Assembly (NCBI RefSeq): GCF_029637605.1
Contig: NZ_CP121261.1
Coordinates: forward strand, 4,650,001-4,714,000
Direction: 5' to 3'
DNA length: 64,000 bases
DNA from: Achromobacter spanius
GTDB lineage: Bacteria; Pseudomonadota; Gammaproteobacteria; Burkholderiales; Burkholderiaceae_B
A program made the translations under genes and the position numbers. The stretch's first letter is position 1; every line of letters begins with the position of its first letter. Under the pieces are notes generated by a model. The model worked only from the letters and a program-made list of their open reading frames with translations. It was not told where the DNA came from and searched no databases. This document shows, in pieces, positions 46,150 to 56,120 of the stretch.

Positions 46150-47973
46150 TCACATCGAAAACAGCAAAGGAATCATCACGACGCTGACGCATAAGGTCAC
46201 CAGCATCAGCGGCGTACCCACCTTCAAATAGTCGACAAACCGGAAGCCGCCGGCCACGCTGACCAGCGCGTTGGCGGGTGTGGAGACGGGAGACATGAAC
46301 GCCGCCGAACAGGCGATCGCCACCGCCATGACGTAGGGATGGGGTTCGGCGTGAATGGCTTCGGCCAAGCTGATCGCGACCGGTCCCATCAACACCGCCG
46401 TGGCGGTCCCAGAGATCACGGTGCCGAGCGCGATCGTTGCGCCGAACAGCAAGGCGATCTGGCCGTGCGCGCCCCAGGTCTGAGACAAGCGCAGCAGGTT
46501 CTCGGCGGCGAGGTCCACACCGCCGGTGTGGTCCAGCGCAATCGCGAATGGCAGCATGCCGATGATGAGGATGAGCGCGCGCCAGTTGATGGCCCGATAG
46601 GCAATGTCCAGTGTGATGCAGCCGAATAGCCCCATCAACAGACAGCCGATCAGGCCGGCGATTACGATAGGCACCCAGCCGGTGAGCATCAACGCAATCG
46701 TCAGCGCCATGACCAGCAGCGCAGCGGGCGCACGGCCAGGCACGGCCACCACCGCATCGGTCTCCACGGGCAGCGCAAGGCTCACGAGATCGTGCTCGAC
46801 AGACTGCAACGCGAAAATCCCCTTCCACGGCCCGACCACCAACGCCGTGTCGCCCGCGCGCAGGGCAAGCGCGTGCACGGGGGCCTGCGATTGTCCATGG
46901 CGCCACACGCCGACCACGAACAGTCCATGTCGGCGCAGCAGCGCTGACTTGCGGGCAGAGGCCCCCACCAGACGAGAGTCCGGCGGGATAATCACCTCGA
47001 CCATGCCCACGTCGCGCGACTGATCAGAGAAATAGTCGCCCGTCATGGGCAAGATGCGCAGCTCGTGGCGCTGGCAATATTCGCCGATCGGAAATGTCTC
47101 GTCGTCGATGTCCAGGAGCAAGACATCCTCGGCCTCCAGTAAGGCGTCATCGGTGGCTTCGAGCACGGCGCGGCCGAACCGGGCGCTACGTTCGATTGCG
47201 ACCACGCATGCCTGCGCGCCCAGCTCCTCGTGGCAGACCTCAAGCCGCATGCCTACCAAGTCGGAACGGGGATCAACGTGCAAGCGATAGGCGCGTTCGC
47301 GCAAGGCATACTTCTCGACCCAGCCCGCCAGGCTTGGGCGCCGCGAATGCGAGCTGCGCGGCGGCTCCGTGGGCAGAAAGCGTCTCGCCACCAATAGATA
47401 CGGGATGGCCGCGGCAAGCACCGCCAGGCCGATCGGCGTGAAGGCGAAGAAGCCGAAACCCGCGTGCCCGCTGTAGACCAGCGCGCTGTTGAGCACCAGA
47501 TTCGGGGTGGTTGCCACCAGCGTCATCATGCCGCTGATGGCCGCCGCAGCGCCCATCGGGAACAGCACCTGGCGGCTCGATCCCGCAGTCTGTTGCGCGA
47601 TCCGCAGGACGATGGGGATGAAGATGGCGACCACTGCCGTCGAACTCATCACCGATCCCATCGTCGCCACGGCAACCATGATAAGTACGATGAGCCGCTG
47701 CTCGCGTGTTCCTCCCTTGTGCAGCAGCCAATCGCCCACCGCCTGGGCTGCGCCGGTGCGCACCAGCCCCTCACCGATCACGAACAGGCAGGCGATCAGG
47801 ATCAGGTTGGGGTTGGCGAAGCCTGCGATCGCCTCTCGATAGGTGATCGTTCCGCTCAAGGGCAGCACCACGATCACCATCAACGCGACCGCATCCGCAC
47901 GGGGCCGGCCGACCAGGAAGAGCACGATCGCCACGCCGAGCAGCGCAAGAACGAGAGCGAGATCGGGCGTCAT
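46150..47973 (-). CDS. SLC13/ArsB-superfamily permease with TrkA-C-like domains
   Basis: 607 residues. N-terminal membrane half (LALVLALLGVAIVLFLVGRPRADAVALMV, GSVMSSTAVVAIFIPIVLRI), two central soluble domains of RCK/TrkA-C type (about residues 215-400; VEVIIPPDSRLVGASARKSALLRRHGLFVVGVW) and a second membrane half with ALVSVAGGFRFVDYLKVGTPL. This is the DASS (divalent anion:Na+) layout; the substrate may be a dicarboxylate or sulfate. ATG at 47973 (MTPDLALVLALL) was chosen. It starts 17 bp after the second arcD and is the last gene of the ten-gene array. Confidence 0.88.
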   Translation of the reverse strand: MTPDLALVLALLGVAIVLFLVGRPRADAVALMVIVVLPLSGTITYREAIAGFANPNLILIACLFVIGEGLVRTGAAQAVGDWLLHKGGTREQRLIVLIMVAVATMGSVMSSTAVVAIFIPIVLRIAQQTAGSSRQVLFPMGAAAAISGMMTLVATTPNLVLNSALVYSGHAGFGFFAFTPIGLAVLAAAIPYLLVARRFLPTEPPRSSHSRRPSLAGWVEKYALRERAYRLHVDPRSDLVGMRLEVCHEELGAQACVVAIERSARFGRAVLEATDDALLEAEDVLLLDIDDETFPIGEYCQRHELRILPMTGDYFSDQSRDVGMVEVIIPPDSRLVGASARKSALLRRHGLFVVGVWRHGQSQAPVHALALRAGDTALVVGPWKGIFALQSVEHDLVSLALPVETDAVVAVPGRAPAALLVMALTIALMLTGWVPIVIAGLIGCLLMGLFGCITLDIAYRAINWRALILIIGMLPFAIALDHTGGVDLAAENLLRLSQTWGAHGQIALLFGATIALGTVISGTATAVLMGPVAISLAEAIHAEPHPYVMAVAIACSAAFMSPVSTPANALVSVAGGFRFVDYLKVGTPLMLVTLCVSVVMIPLLFSM

Positions 47974-47990
47974 GATGAAGGTCCCCGGGC

Positions 47991-49418
47991 TCAAGGCGCG
48001 ATGGCGCCGGCAGTGAGCGTCCAGACGCCGTAGACGCAGCCGGCCAGCACCGCCGCAAACACCGGCCATTCGCGGGCGGAGAACACCGCACCGGCCTGCT
48101 CTTGCCGCACGCGCAAGAACAGCAGCGTGCCAGGCGCATACACCAGCGTCGATAAGGCGAAGTATTGCAGCCCACCCGCATACATCATGCCGACGGCGTA
48201 GACGCAGGCAATGCTGCCCAGAGCGACCTCATAGCCGCTACGCCGGCTCCAGCGCGGGCGGGTCTGCCTGTCGCGCCAGGCGGTCAGCAGCCCAAAGCCG
48301 GCCACGAACAGGTATGGCATCAGGCTCATCGAACTGGCCATGTGTTTGATGAGCACGAAGGTGTCGTCGGTGAACAAGGTCACGATGAGGAACACCTGCA
48401 CGAATCCATTGCTCAACCAGAGTGCCGCTGCCGGCACGCCATGGCGGTTCTGACGGCCCAGGATGGCCGGCATCGTGTCCGCCTTGGCGGCCGCGTGCAA
48501 CACCTCGGCGGCCAGCAGGACCCACGACAGGTAAGCCCCCCCCACCGAGATCATGAGGCCGACGCTTACCATCACACTGCCCCATGGCCCCACCACTTCA
48601 CGCAGCACGCCCGCCATCGATGGATTGCGCAGCGCCGCCAGTTCGGCGCGCGGCAAAATGCCATAGGACAGCAGCGTCACCGCCACCAGCAAGGTCAGTA
48701 CCAACAGAAAGCCGATGATGGTAGCGGCGGCCACGTCTTCGCGCCGCCGCGCGTAGCGCGAATAGACACTGGCCCCTTCCACGCCCAGAAAGACGAACAC
48801 CGTCACCAGCATCGTGCCCCGCACCTGTTCGAGCAAGCTGCCGCTTACCGACGCGCCTTCTTGGATGTTGGCGAGCAGCACGTCGGTATCCAGCGCGACC
48901 ACCACACACACGATGAAGATCAGGATCGGCACGATCTTGGCGATGGTGACCGCCAGGTTCATGCCGGCCGCCTGGCGGATGCCGCGCAGGATGGCGAAGT
49001 GCACGCTCCAGAGCAATAGCGACGACACGAGTACCGCGGCGACGGTGTCGCCGTCGCCAAACCCTGGCACCACCGCGCCTAGTGTGGCCTTGAAGACGAC
49101 GAAGTAGCTGACATTGCCCAGGCACGCCGCCGTCCAATAGCCCAGCGCCGCCAGGAAGCCGATGTAGCGGCCAAAGCCGGCCTTGGCGTAGGCGAAGATG
49201 CCGGCGTCAAGATCGGGGCGCCGGCGTGCCAGGTACTGGAACACCAGCGCGAGCGTCAGCATGCCAGTGCCGGAGATGGCCCAGGCGAGCAGCCCTCCCA
49301 CCGGCCCCGTATACCGCGCGAACAGGGCCGGCAGCGAAAAGATGCCGGCGCCGACCATGGAGCCGACCACCATGGCGACCAGCGCCAGCCGTGAGAGTTT
49401 TGCCGTCTCGATGCTCAT
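47991..49418 (-). CDS. arcD: Arginine/ornithine-type APC antiporter (ArcD-like), copy 1
   Basis: 475 residues, about twelve helices. The APC motif near the start is MVVGSMVGAGIFSLP, followed by RPDLDAGIFAYAKAGFGRYIGFL, then GYWTAACLGNVSY and FVFLGVEGASVYSRYA. These match ArcD of the arginine deiminase system, which swaps arginine for ornithine. It lies 36 bp after arcA. It is clearly a paralogue of the antiporter upstream of arcA. Whether it exchanges ornithine or citrulline cannot be told. Confidence 0.87.
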   Translation of the reverse strand: MSIETAKLSRLALVAMVVGSMVGAGIFSLPALFARYTGPVGGLLAWAISGTGMLTLALVFQYLARRRPDLDAGIFAYAKAGFGRYIGFLAALGYWTAACLGNVSYFVVFKATLGAVVPGFGDGDTVAAVLVSSLLLWSVHFAILRGIRQAAGMNLAVTIAKIVPILIFIVCVVVALDTDVLLANIQEGASVSGSLLEQVRGTMLVTVFVFLGVEGASVYSRYARRREDVAAATIIGFLLVLTLLVAVTLLSYGILPRAELAALRNPSMAGVLREVVGPWGSVMVSVGLMISVGGAYLSWVLLAAEVLHAAAKADTMPAILGRQNRHGVPAAALWLSNGFVQVFLIVTLFTDDTFVLIKHMASSMSLMPYLFVAGFGLLTAWRDRQTRPRWSRRSGYEVALGSIACVYAVGMMYAGGLQYFALSTLVYAPGTLLFLRVRQEQAGAVFSAREWPVFAAVLAGCVYGVWTLTAGAIAP

Positions 49419-49454
49419 CCCATGCTCCCGTGCGGCGTCAGTTGACCTGGTGCG

Positions 49455-50696
49455 TCAGACCGGGTCGCGGATGATCGGGCACGTCATGCAATGCCCGCCG
49501 CCCCGGCCGCGTCCAAGCTCGGCGCCCACGATGGACACAACTTCGATGCCGGCTTTGCGCAGCAGCGTGTTGGTGTAGACGTTGCGGTCATAGGCCATCA
49601 CGACGCCGGGCGACAGGCAAACGAGGTTGGCCCCGCTGTCCCACTGCGTGCGTTCGCGCACGTAGGCATTGCCGCCCGTCTGCACCACCCGCATCTTCTT
49701 CACGCCGAGCGCCTCGCCAATCACCTCCACCAGCGAGCCCTTGTCCTTGTGCAGTTCAAGCGTGCCGGGCTTGCCGCCTGGCCGATAGGAGAAGGCCTGA
49801 ATCTTGTCGACGATGTCGGGATACATCAGCAGGCAATCCCGATCGGCGAAGGTCAGTACCGTGTCCAGGTGCATCGCGGCCCGCAGCTTGGGCATGGCCG
49901 CGACGATGACCCGGTCGGCGGCGTCCTGTTCAAACAGCGCGGCGGCGAGCTGGCTGATCGCCTGGCGCGAGGTCCGCTCGCTCATGCCGATCAGCACGGT
50001 GCGGTTGCCGATCGGCATCACGTCGCCTCCCTCAAGCGTGGACAGACCATGGTCGTGCACCGGGTCACCCCACCAGACGTTGACGCGGCCGGCAAAGTCG
50101 GGATGGAAGCGATAGATGGCGGTCGTGAGGATGGTTTCCTCATGACGCGCAGGCCAATACAGCGGGTTGAGCGTGACCCCGCCATAGATCCAGCATGTGG
50201 TGTCACGCGTGTAGAGCGTGTTGGGCAATGGCGGCAGTAGGTATTCGGTGACGCCGGCCGCCTCTTTGATGAGCGCCAGTTGTTCACCGCCAATGTCTTC
50301 GGGAAACTCTTCGGTGGAAAGCCCCCCGATCAGCGTCTCGGCCAGCTTGCGCGGCGGCAGGGATTCCAGATAGCCGCGTATCTCATCCAGCAAGCCCAAG
50401 CCAAGCTGATTGGCCACAATCTGGTTGTCGAGAATCCAGGTGCGCGCTTCGGGCAACGCCACTGTCTCGGCAAGTAGATTGTGCATCTCCACGACATCGA
50501 CGCCACGGTCGCGCATCTTGTTCATGAAATCAAAGTGATCGCGCTTGGCGTTATCGACCCACAGCACGTCGTCGAACAGCAGCGCGTCGCAGTTTGATGG
50601 CGTCAACCGCTCATGCGCGCGGCCTGGTGCGCAAACCATGACTTTACGCAGCACGCCGACTTCAGAATACACGCCAAATTGTTGATTTTCCGACAT
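49455..50696 (-). CDS. arcA: Arginine deiminase
   Basis: 413 residues. It hydrolyses arginine to citrulline and ammonia. The nucleophile Cys403 is in [11 protein letters not shown]; other active-site elements are [24 protein letters not shown] (region), [20 protein letters not shown] and MHLDTVLTF. The usual partners arcB (ornithine carbamoyltransferase) and arcC (carbamate kinase) are missing from the window. It sits between two ArcD-like antiporter genes, 18 bp after the first. Without arcBC it would yield ammonia and citrulline but no ATP. Confidence 0.97.
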   Translation of the reverse strand: MSENQQFGVYSEVGVLRKVMVCAPGRAHERLTPSNCDALLFDDVLWVDNAKRDHFDFMNKMRDRGVDVVEMHNLLAETVALPEARTWILDNQIVANQLGLGLLDEIRGYLESLPPRKLAETLIGGLSTEEFPEDIGGEQLALIKEAAGVTEYLLPPLPNTLYTRDTTCWIYGGVTLNPLYWPARHEETILTTAIYRFHPDFAGRVNVWWGDPVHDHGLSTLEGGDVMPIGNRTVLIGMSERTSRQAISQLAAALFEQDAADRVIVAAMPKLRAAMHLDTVLTFADRDCLLMYPDIVDKIQAFSYRPGGKPGTLELHKDKGSLVEVIGEALGVKKMRVVQTGGNAYVRERTQWDSGANLVCLSPGVVMAYDRNVYTNTLLRKAGIEVVSIVGAELGRGRGGGHCMTCPIIRDPV

Positions 50697-50714
50697 GACC
50701 TTCTCCCATAACGG

Positions 50715-52136
50715 TTAAATAACGATCCAGCCGCGGACCAGGCCATCGATGGCCGCTCCACAACCGACCGCAGCGATCACGAAGACCACCAGTTCCACCT
50801 GCGTGAAGAGTCGTTGCCCCTGCTCCCGGCGGGCCCAGTAATAGAGGATGGTGCCGGGCGCATACAGCAAGGCGGCCAGCAGCACGTACTTCAGGCCGCC
50901 CGCGTAAATCATGAATGCGCTGTAGAACGCAGCAATGCCTGCCAGCACCAGATCGCGCGTGCGGGCACTGTCGCCCTCGTAGGTCTCGCCTCGACGCGCG
51001 AGCATGAAGCCGAACGCCGCCACCAGCAGATAGGGAATCAGCGACATCGCGCTGGTAAGGTTGAGCATCAGCGAGAAGGCGTCGGTGGACCAATAGGTGC
51101 TGATCACGAACAACTGGATGATGATGTTGGTCAGCCACAGCGCGGTTGCCGGAACGCCGTTCTTGTTTTCGCGAGCGAAGATCCGCGGCATGTCTTTGTT
51201 CTTTGACGCGGCGAACAACACCTCGGCGCAGATCAATGACCACGCCAGGTACGCGCCCAGCACCGAAATCAGCAGGCCCACACTCACGAACACAGCGCCC
51301 CATGGGCCAACCACGGAGGCAAGCACGCCGGCCATCGACGGCTGACGCAGGCCGGCGATTTCGGCCTGTGGCAGCGCGGCGTATGGCAGCAAGGTCACCA
51401 GCACCATCAGGCTCAGGGCGGTGACGAAGCCGATCAGCGTTGCCACGCCTACGTGCGAACGCTTTGTCGCGAAGCGCGAATACACGCTGGCGCCCTCAAT
51501 GCCGAGAAACACGAACACGGTCACCAGCATGGTGCGCCGCACTTGTTCAAACAAGGTGGGGCCGCTGCTGTCACCCCAGAGGTTGGCGCGAAACAGGTCC
51601 AGTTTGAAAGCGATGGCAAGCATCACGATGAAGACCAGGATGGGAATGATCTTGGCTACCGTGACGACCGCGTTGATGATGGCGGCCTGCTGCACGCCGC
51701 GCAGGATCACGAAATGGAACGTCCAGATCCCTGCTGATGCCGCCAGGATCGCGATCACCGTGTTGCCGTCACCAAACACCGGAAAGAACGCACCGAGCGT
51801 GGATTTGATCAGCACCCAGTACGACACGTTGCCTATGCAACTGCCGATCCAATAACCGAAGGCGGAGAGGAACCCAAGGTAGTCGCCGAACCCCGCCTTG
51901 GCATACGCAAACACGCCGGCGTCCAGATCTGGCTTGCGCTCTGCCAGGGTCTGGAACACGCGGGCAAGCGTAAACATCCCAGCCCCCGCGATCAGCCACG
52001 CGATGACCGCGCCGATGATGCCCGTGGCGCCGCCAAAGGTGCGCGGCAGGGAAAAAATGCCCGCGCCGATCATCGACCCCACGACCATGCCGGTCAGGGC
52101 AAGCAAACCAAGCTTCTTTTCAGCACTGCTGTTCAT
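50715..52136 (-). CDS. arcD: Arginine/ornithine-type APC antiporter (ArcD-like), copy 2
   Basis: 473 residues. MVVGSMIGAGIFSLPRTFGG, RKPDLDAGVFAYAKAGFGDYLG and FVFLGIEGASVYSRFATKRS parallel copy 1 closely, and are nearer to the canonical ArcD pattern. Its start overlaps the AI-2E stop by four bases (ATGA), so it is coupled to the upstream membrane genes. It is immediately upstream of arcA, the usual order in arcDABC. Confidence 0.89.
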   Translation of the reverse strand: MNSSAEKKLGLLALTGMVVGSMIGAGIFSLPRTFGGATGIIGAVIAWLIAGAGMFTLARVFQTLAERKPDLDAGVFAYAKAGFGDYLGFLSAFGYWIGSCIGNVSYWVLIKSTLGAFFPVFGDGNTVIAILAASAGIWTFHFVILRGVQQAAIINAVVTVAKIIPILVFIVMLAIAFKLDLFRANLWGDSSGPTLFEQVRRTMLVTVFVFLGIEGASVYSRFATKRSHVGVATLIGFVTALSLMVLVTLLPYAALPQAEIAGLRQPSMAGVLASVVGPWGAVFVSVGLLISVLGAYLAWSLICAEVLFAASKNKDMPRIFARENKNGVPATALWLTNIIIQLFVISTYWSTDAFSLMLNLTSAMSLIPYLLVAAFGFMLARRGETYEGDSARTRDLVLAGIAAFYSAFMIYAGGLKYVLLAALLYAPGTILYYWARREQGQRLFTQVELVVFVIAAVGCGAAIDGLVRGWIVI

Positions 52137-53224
52137 GGTTCATCTCCGGTAGGCCGCAAGGCCGTTCGTGGGTGGGATGCAAGCGGCCGGATCCCTTGTC
52201 GGTCGGTGACGGGCGAGCCCGTTGACCGGCTTGCGGTCCAGCATGAGGTGGCTGCAATAAGCATGGGCACGCCGATGAACGTGCCCGGGATGCCCCAGAC
52301 CAGCCCCCAGAAGAACACCGCCAGCATCACCAACAGCGGCGAAAGCGAGAAAGCGTTGCCGGCCAGGCGGGGCTCGAGATAGCAGCCGTAGCCGATCTGG
52401 ATCACATTCAGAATCAGGAATACCGCCAGCGCGCCTTGCAGCGATTCAAACTGCACAAACGCGAAGAACGACGGAAAGAGCGTCGCCAGCAGGGGGCCGA
52501 GGAAAGGGATGTAGTTCAACAGGAACGCCAGCCCGCCCCATGCCGTGGCCAACTCCAGCCCCGCGTAGATCGCGAACAGCCAGACCGTCACGCCGGTGAG
52601 CACGCTGGCGATCGTTCGGATCAGCATGTAGCGGCGCAGCTTGCGCGCGATGCTGCCCGCCACGGCGATCCAGTGGTCGGCACGCGGCAGCAACTGGCGC
52701 AGGCGTGCCGGCGCGTCGTGCAGTTCGTACACGCCAAGCGTGATGAACAGGAACGACAGAAAAACCAGCCCCGCCATGCTGTTGAGCCGCGACAGCACTT
52801 CCTGGATTGCGCGAAGCAGCAGCGAGGCGTTGAAGTTGTCCAGGAACAGCGTCACCATGATTGCCAGCCGCGGATGCATGTCGGCCGTTTCCATGCTGAA
52901 CAGCCGTTGAAGCCGCGCCGCGTTGGAGATGATCCACTGGGCCACCAGGGTGAATCCCCACGCCGCCAGCGACAGAAACAGCAGTGCCGCGGCCAGCGTC
53001 AACACAAGCGTCAGGGTCGCGGCAAGCACCGCGCCCATCCGGGGCCGCAGCACAGCTTGCAAAGGCGCCACCAGCGCCAGGATGAAGATGGCGAACGCCA
53101 GTGGCACGAACACCGGGCTGGCCAGGTACAAAAGGCCTAGCGTGAGGAGCGCGGCGCTCCAGCGCGCCGCCGCGCTGGAAAGCGGCGGGGCAGTGAAACG
53201 CGCACGGGCTGCTGGTCTCGTCAT
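52133..53224 (-). CDS. AI-2E/PerM-family transporter
   Basis: 363 residues. Eight predicted helices with the family's motifs YLASPVFVPLAFAIFILALVAP, LNYIPFLGPLLATLFPSFFAF and LVWGIPGTFIGVPMLIA. After the last motif the C-terminal 40 residues (SCWTASRSTGSPVTDRQG and on) are not membrane-like and do not resemble the family, so the tail may be altered by a frameshift. The start at 53224 overlaps the hydrolase stop (ATGA). The family exports AI-2 or acts as Na+(Li+)/H+ antiporter in some bacteria; the substrate is open. Confidence 0.85.
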   Translation of the reverse strand: MTRPAARARFTAPPLSSAAARWSAALLTLGLLYLASPVFVPLAFAIFILALVAPLQAVLRPRMGAVLAATLTLVLTLAAALLFLSLAAWGFTLVAQWIISNAARLQRLFSMETADMHPRLAIMVTLFLDNFNASLLLRAIQEVLSRLNSMAGLVFLSFLFITLGVYELHDAPARLRQLLPRADHWIAVAGSIARKLRRYMLIRTIASVLTGVTVWLFAIYAGLELATAWGGLAFLLNYIPFLGPLLATLFPSFFAFVQFESLQGALAVFLILNVIQIGYGCYLEPRLAGNAFSLSPLLVMLAVFFWGLVWGIPGTFIGVPMLIAATSCWTASRSTGSPVTDRQGIRPLASHPRTALRPTGDEP

Positions 53225-54684
53225 CTGGGAATCACCTCGTCCACACGGTGGATCAGATACGCATAAAACGGGTTCGACGTCAGCCGCGCCAGGGAGTCCA
53301 TGCCTCCGATCAGGGCGCCTACCTCGCCCCGAATCGACAGTGCGCCTAGGCTGATTCCATACTCTTCGATGTTGTCGGGGTGCTGCCCGTAGAGGGTGTC
53401 GTTGGTGGGAAACGGCAACGCCACGTGCGACAGTGAATAGATCTCTTGCGGATAGCGCATGCCGATCGGAAGCTCGGTCACGCGGGTCTCGCAGCGTTCG
53501 CTGATGCGCTCGACCATCTCGCTGGATTCGGTAGAGGCGTTGGTCACGATGGTGAGGCGATAGTTGCAAGGCTCGCCGGGCAGGCTCCGTGCCAGTGACC
53601 AGTCCACCCCGCGGCGGAACAAGGGGCCAAGCTTGGTGGCGCGGTTCAGGTCGAACAGCACCAGGTCGCTGCCGTTGGGTGGCAGACGGGCATACAGCGC
53701 ATTGACGAGCGCGCGCGTGCTGACCGTGAAATCCAGGACCGAATGGAAGGTCAGTATCGGCGGCAAGGCTGTCAGCGTGCCCTGCCGCTGGCGCAGGGCG
53801 ATGGTGTCCTGCAATACGTTCGTCAGTTCATACGACTGCCGCGCCGCGTTCACCGGGAAAGAGTTGTACTTGAACGGGTTGAATTCGGGCACGATGTTCA
53901 GCCACGCCGCCTTGGAGAAAGCAGGCAGGATCGCCGGCAGCCCCGCGAGACCGGCGAAGCGGGCGAACTGCGTGATGCCGATCATCGGCGAGATCAGGAT
54001 CAGCCGGTCGGGACGCGCCAGCGACGGGTCGTCGATCGCTTCCATGGCGCTCATCAGCGCAAGCGCCCCGCCGTTCGAAAAGCCGACGATATGCAGGGGC
54101 AACGGCGCCGGCACCAGCCGCCGCCCTTCGCGCACGGCCAGGCGCGTGGCGGCCAGCCAATCTTCCCAGCCCGCGTCGGTTAACGCGGCAGGCACGGTTC
54201 CATGACCCGGCAAGCGGATTGCCACCACCGCATAACCTGCCTGGCGATAGTGCACCGCCAGGTGGCGCAGGCTGTAAGGCGAGTCGGTCAGCCCGTGCAG
54301 CAGCACCGCCACGCCGGCGGGCGTGCCCTCGGGCATCAGCACGTACGAGCGGTTCCAGTCATGGGCGAAATTCGCGGGATGCACGGCGGCGCCGCTGAAG
54401 TAACGGTTGCTCTCGACGCGATCCTGCCGCTCCAGCTGCTCGCTCACGTGTTCGCGGACCTGCTCGAATATCTTCTGCTCGCGAGCCAGATAATCTTGCC
54501 AGGTGCTGTGTGCGAGCGTTTCGCGGTCGAGCTCGTCGGGCACGTAGGTGTGCCACACGGCCAGGGGCGGGCTCTGCTGGATGTCGTACAGCCGCAGGCC
54601 GATCACGGTCACGACGCACACAAGCAGGACCAGCGCCAGGATGCGCAGCGCGCGGCGCAGACGCGGCCAACGGCGCCCGCTCAT
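53221..54684 (-). CDS. Membrane-anchored alpha/beta hydrolase
   Basis: 487 residues. One N-terminal helix (ILALVLLVCVVTVIGLRLYDIQ) suggests periplasmic exposure. The fold is shown by VAVLLHGLTDSPYSLRHLAVHY, a GHGTVP lid region and the nucleophile elbow IVGFSNGGALAL (Ser near residue 201). HSVLDFTV may hold the acid and IYSLSHVALPF the His. The substrate is unknown. It is embedded in an efflux operon: both its start and stop overlap neighbours by four bases. Confidence 0.87.
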   Translation of the reverse strand: MSGRRWPRLRRALRILALVLLVCVVTVIGLRLYDIQQSPPLAVWHTYVPDELDRETLAHSTWQDYLAREQKIFEQVREHVSEQLERQDRVESNRYFSGAAVHPANFAHDWNRSYVLMPEGTPAGVAVLLHGLTDSPYSLRHLAVHYRQAGYAVVAIRLPGHGTVPAALTDAGWEDWLAATRLAVREGRRLVPAPLPLHIVGFSNGGALALMSAMEAIDDPSLARPDRLILISPMIGITQFARFAGLAGLPAILPAFSKAAWLNIVPEFNPFKYNSFPVNAARQSYELTNVLQDTIALRQRQGTLTALPPILTFHSVLDFTVSTRALVNALYARLPPNGSDLVLFDLNRATKLGPLFRRGVDWSLARSLPGEPCNYRLTIVTNASTESSEMVERISERCETRVTELPIGMRYPQEIYSLSHVALPFPTNDTLYGQHPDNIEEYGISLGALSIRGEVGALIGGMDSLARLTSNPFYAYLIHRVDEVIPR

Positions 54685-56120
54685 TGTCCGCTCCGCGCGG
54701 CTTGCGTTACGACGGGGTCGTCGAGCCCCCCGCCCAGCGCCACGTACAACGACACCCCATTCTGCAGGGCGGCCGCGCGCAACATCAACAATTGCAGTTC
54801 GGCGCTGAACAGATTGCGCAGCGCATCCATCACCTCCAGATAAATCGAGATTCCGTTTTCGTAGCGCAATTCAGCGGTCTCAGCCAGCCGGGTCTGGGCC
54901 TGGATCGCCGCTTCCTGCACGGCCAGTTGCTCGCGTAACTGCTGGCGCCTGACCAGCCCGGTTGCGACTTCGCTGAAGGCAGTCTGTACCGTCTTCTCGT
55001 ACAGTGCGACGCGCTCCTCGCGCTGCGCGAGCGATAGATCGACCGCCGCGCGGCGCTGGCCGAAGTCGAACAGCGGCAAGGCAGCGCCGGCACCGAAGGT
55101 CCACACCTTGTTGGGCCCTTCGAAAAGTCCCGAAAGCTCGCCTGAGGCATAGCCGAACGAGGCGGTCAGGGCGATGCGGGGAAACAGCGCTGCCCGCGCG
55201 ACGCCGATATTGGCGTCGGCGGCGGCCAGCGCGGCTTCTGCCTGGCGCACATCGGGCCGCAGCAAGAGCACATCGGATGGCAGACCCGGGCTCAGCGCCT
55301 CGAACTGACCGGCGTTGGCAATGGGATTGGCCGGCGTTGCGGTCAGGTCGGGCCGCGAGCCCACCAGCACCCAGAGCCGATTCCAGCTCTCGGCCGTGGT
55401 GCGGCGCAGTTCGGCCAACTGCCCCTCGGCTTGGGTCAGCAGAATGGCCGCCTGATCGAAATCGACGGAAGACGTCACCCCCGCGTCGAGCCGGTCGCGC
55501 GCCACCGACAGGGCATAGCGTCTTACCAGCACCGTGCGCAGCGCAAGCGCAATCCCTTCTTCGCCGGCGCGGGCGTCGTAATAGCTTGCCGCCACGTTCG
55601 CGATCAAGCTCAGGCGGAAGGCCCGCTGGCCTTCCACCGTGGCGAAGTAGTGCTGCAATGCGGCCGCGCTAAGGTTGCGCATTCTGCCCCAGAGGTCGAG
55701 CTCGAACGCGCTTACGCCGACCTGCGCGCCGAACTGGCTGAATTCGATGGTGCGCGTACTGCCTGCCAGCGCGGGATCCAGGCTCGAGAGCGGCGCCTGG
55801 TTGCGGCTGGCACTGAGCCCGGCATCAATGTGCGGTACCTGGTTGGCGCGCTCGATCCGATAAAAGGCGCGCGCCTGTTCGATACGCGCCGCCGCGGCCG
55901 CCAGATCACGGTTGTGGATCAGTGCCTCGCCGATCAGCATGCGCAACTGCATATCGCCGAAGAATTGCTGCCAGGCCACGTCTTGCGCGCTCGTGCCGAC
56001 CGCGGTGTCGTCGTCCGAGAACCGGTCGGGCAGCGCAACGACGGGGGCCGGCTCACGCGGCGCGAAGTTGCAGGCGCTTAACAACAGGGCCATCGCCAGC
56101 AGCAGTGTCAGGCGCGTCAT
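54681..56120 (-). CDS. RND efflux outer-membrane factor (OprM/NodT family) lipoprotein
   Basis: 479 residues. A lipobox (LLLSACNFAPREP) and the duplicated TolC-like halves are visible (AQDVAWQQFFGDMQLRMLIGEAL, LPSDVLLLRPDVRQAEAALAAADANIGVARAALFPRI). It forms the outer-membrane channel of the tripartite pump. The start at 56120 (MTRLTLLLAMA) overlaps the RND permease stop. Confidence 0.95.
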   Translation of the reverse strand: MTRLTLLLAMALLLSACNFAPREPAPVVALPDRFSDDDTAVGTSAQDVAWQQFFGDMQLRMLIGEALIHNRDLAAAAARIEQARAFYRIERANQVPHIDAGLSASRNQAPLSSLDPALAGSTRTIEFSQFGAQVGVSAFELDLWGRMRNLSAAALQHYFATVEGQRAFRLSLIANVAASYYDARAGEEGIALALRTVLVRRYALSVARDRLDAGVTSSVDFDQAAILLTQAEGQLAELRRTTAESWNRLWVLVGSRPDLTATPANPIANAGQFEALSPGLPSDVLLLRPDVRQAEAALAAADANIGVARAALFPRIALTASFGYASGELSGLFEGPNKVWTFGAGAALPLFDFGQRRAAVDLSLAQREERVALYEKTVQTAFSEVATGLVRRQQLREQLAVQEAAIQAQTRLAETAELRYENGISIYLEVMDALRNLFSAELQLLMLRAAALQNGVSLYVALGGGLDDPVVTQAARSGQ

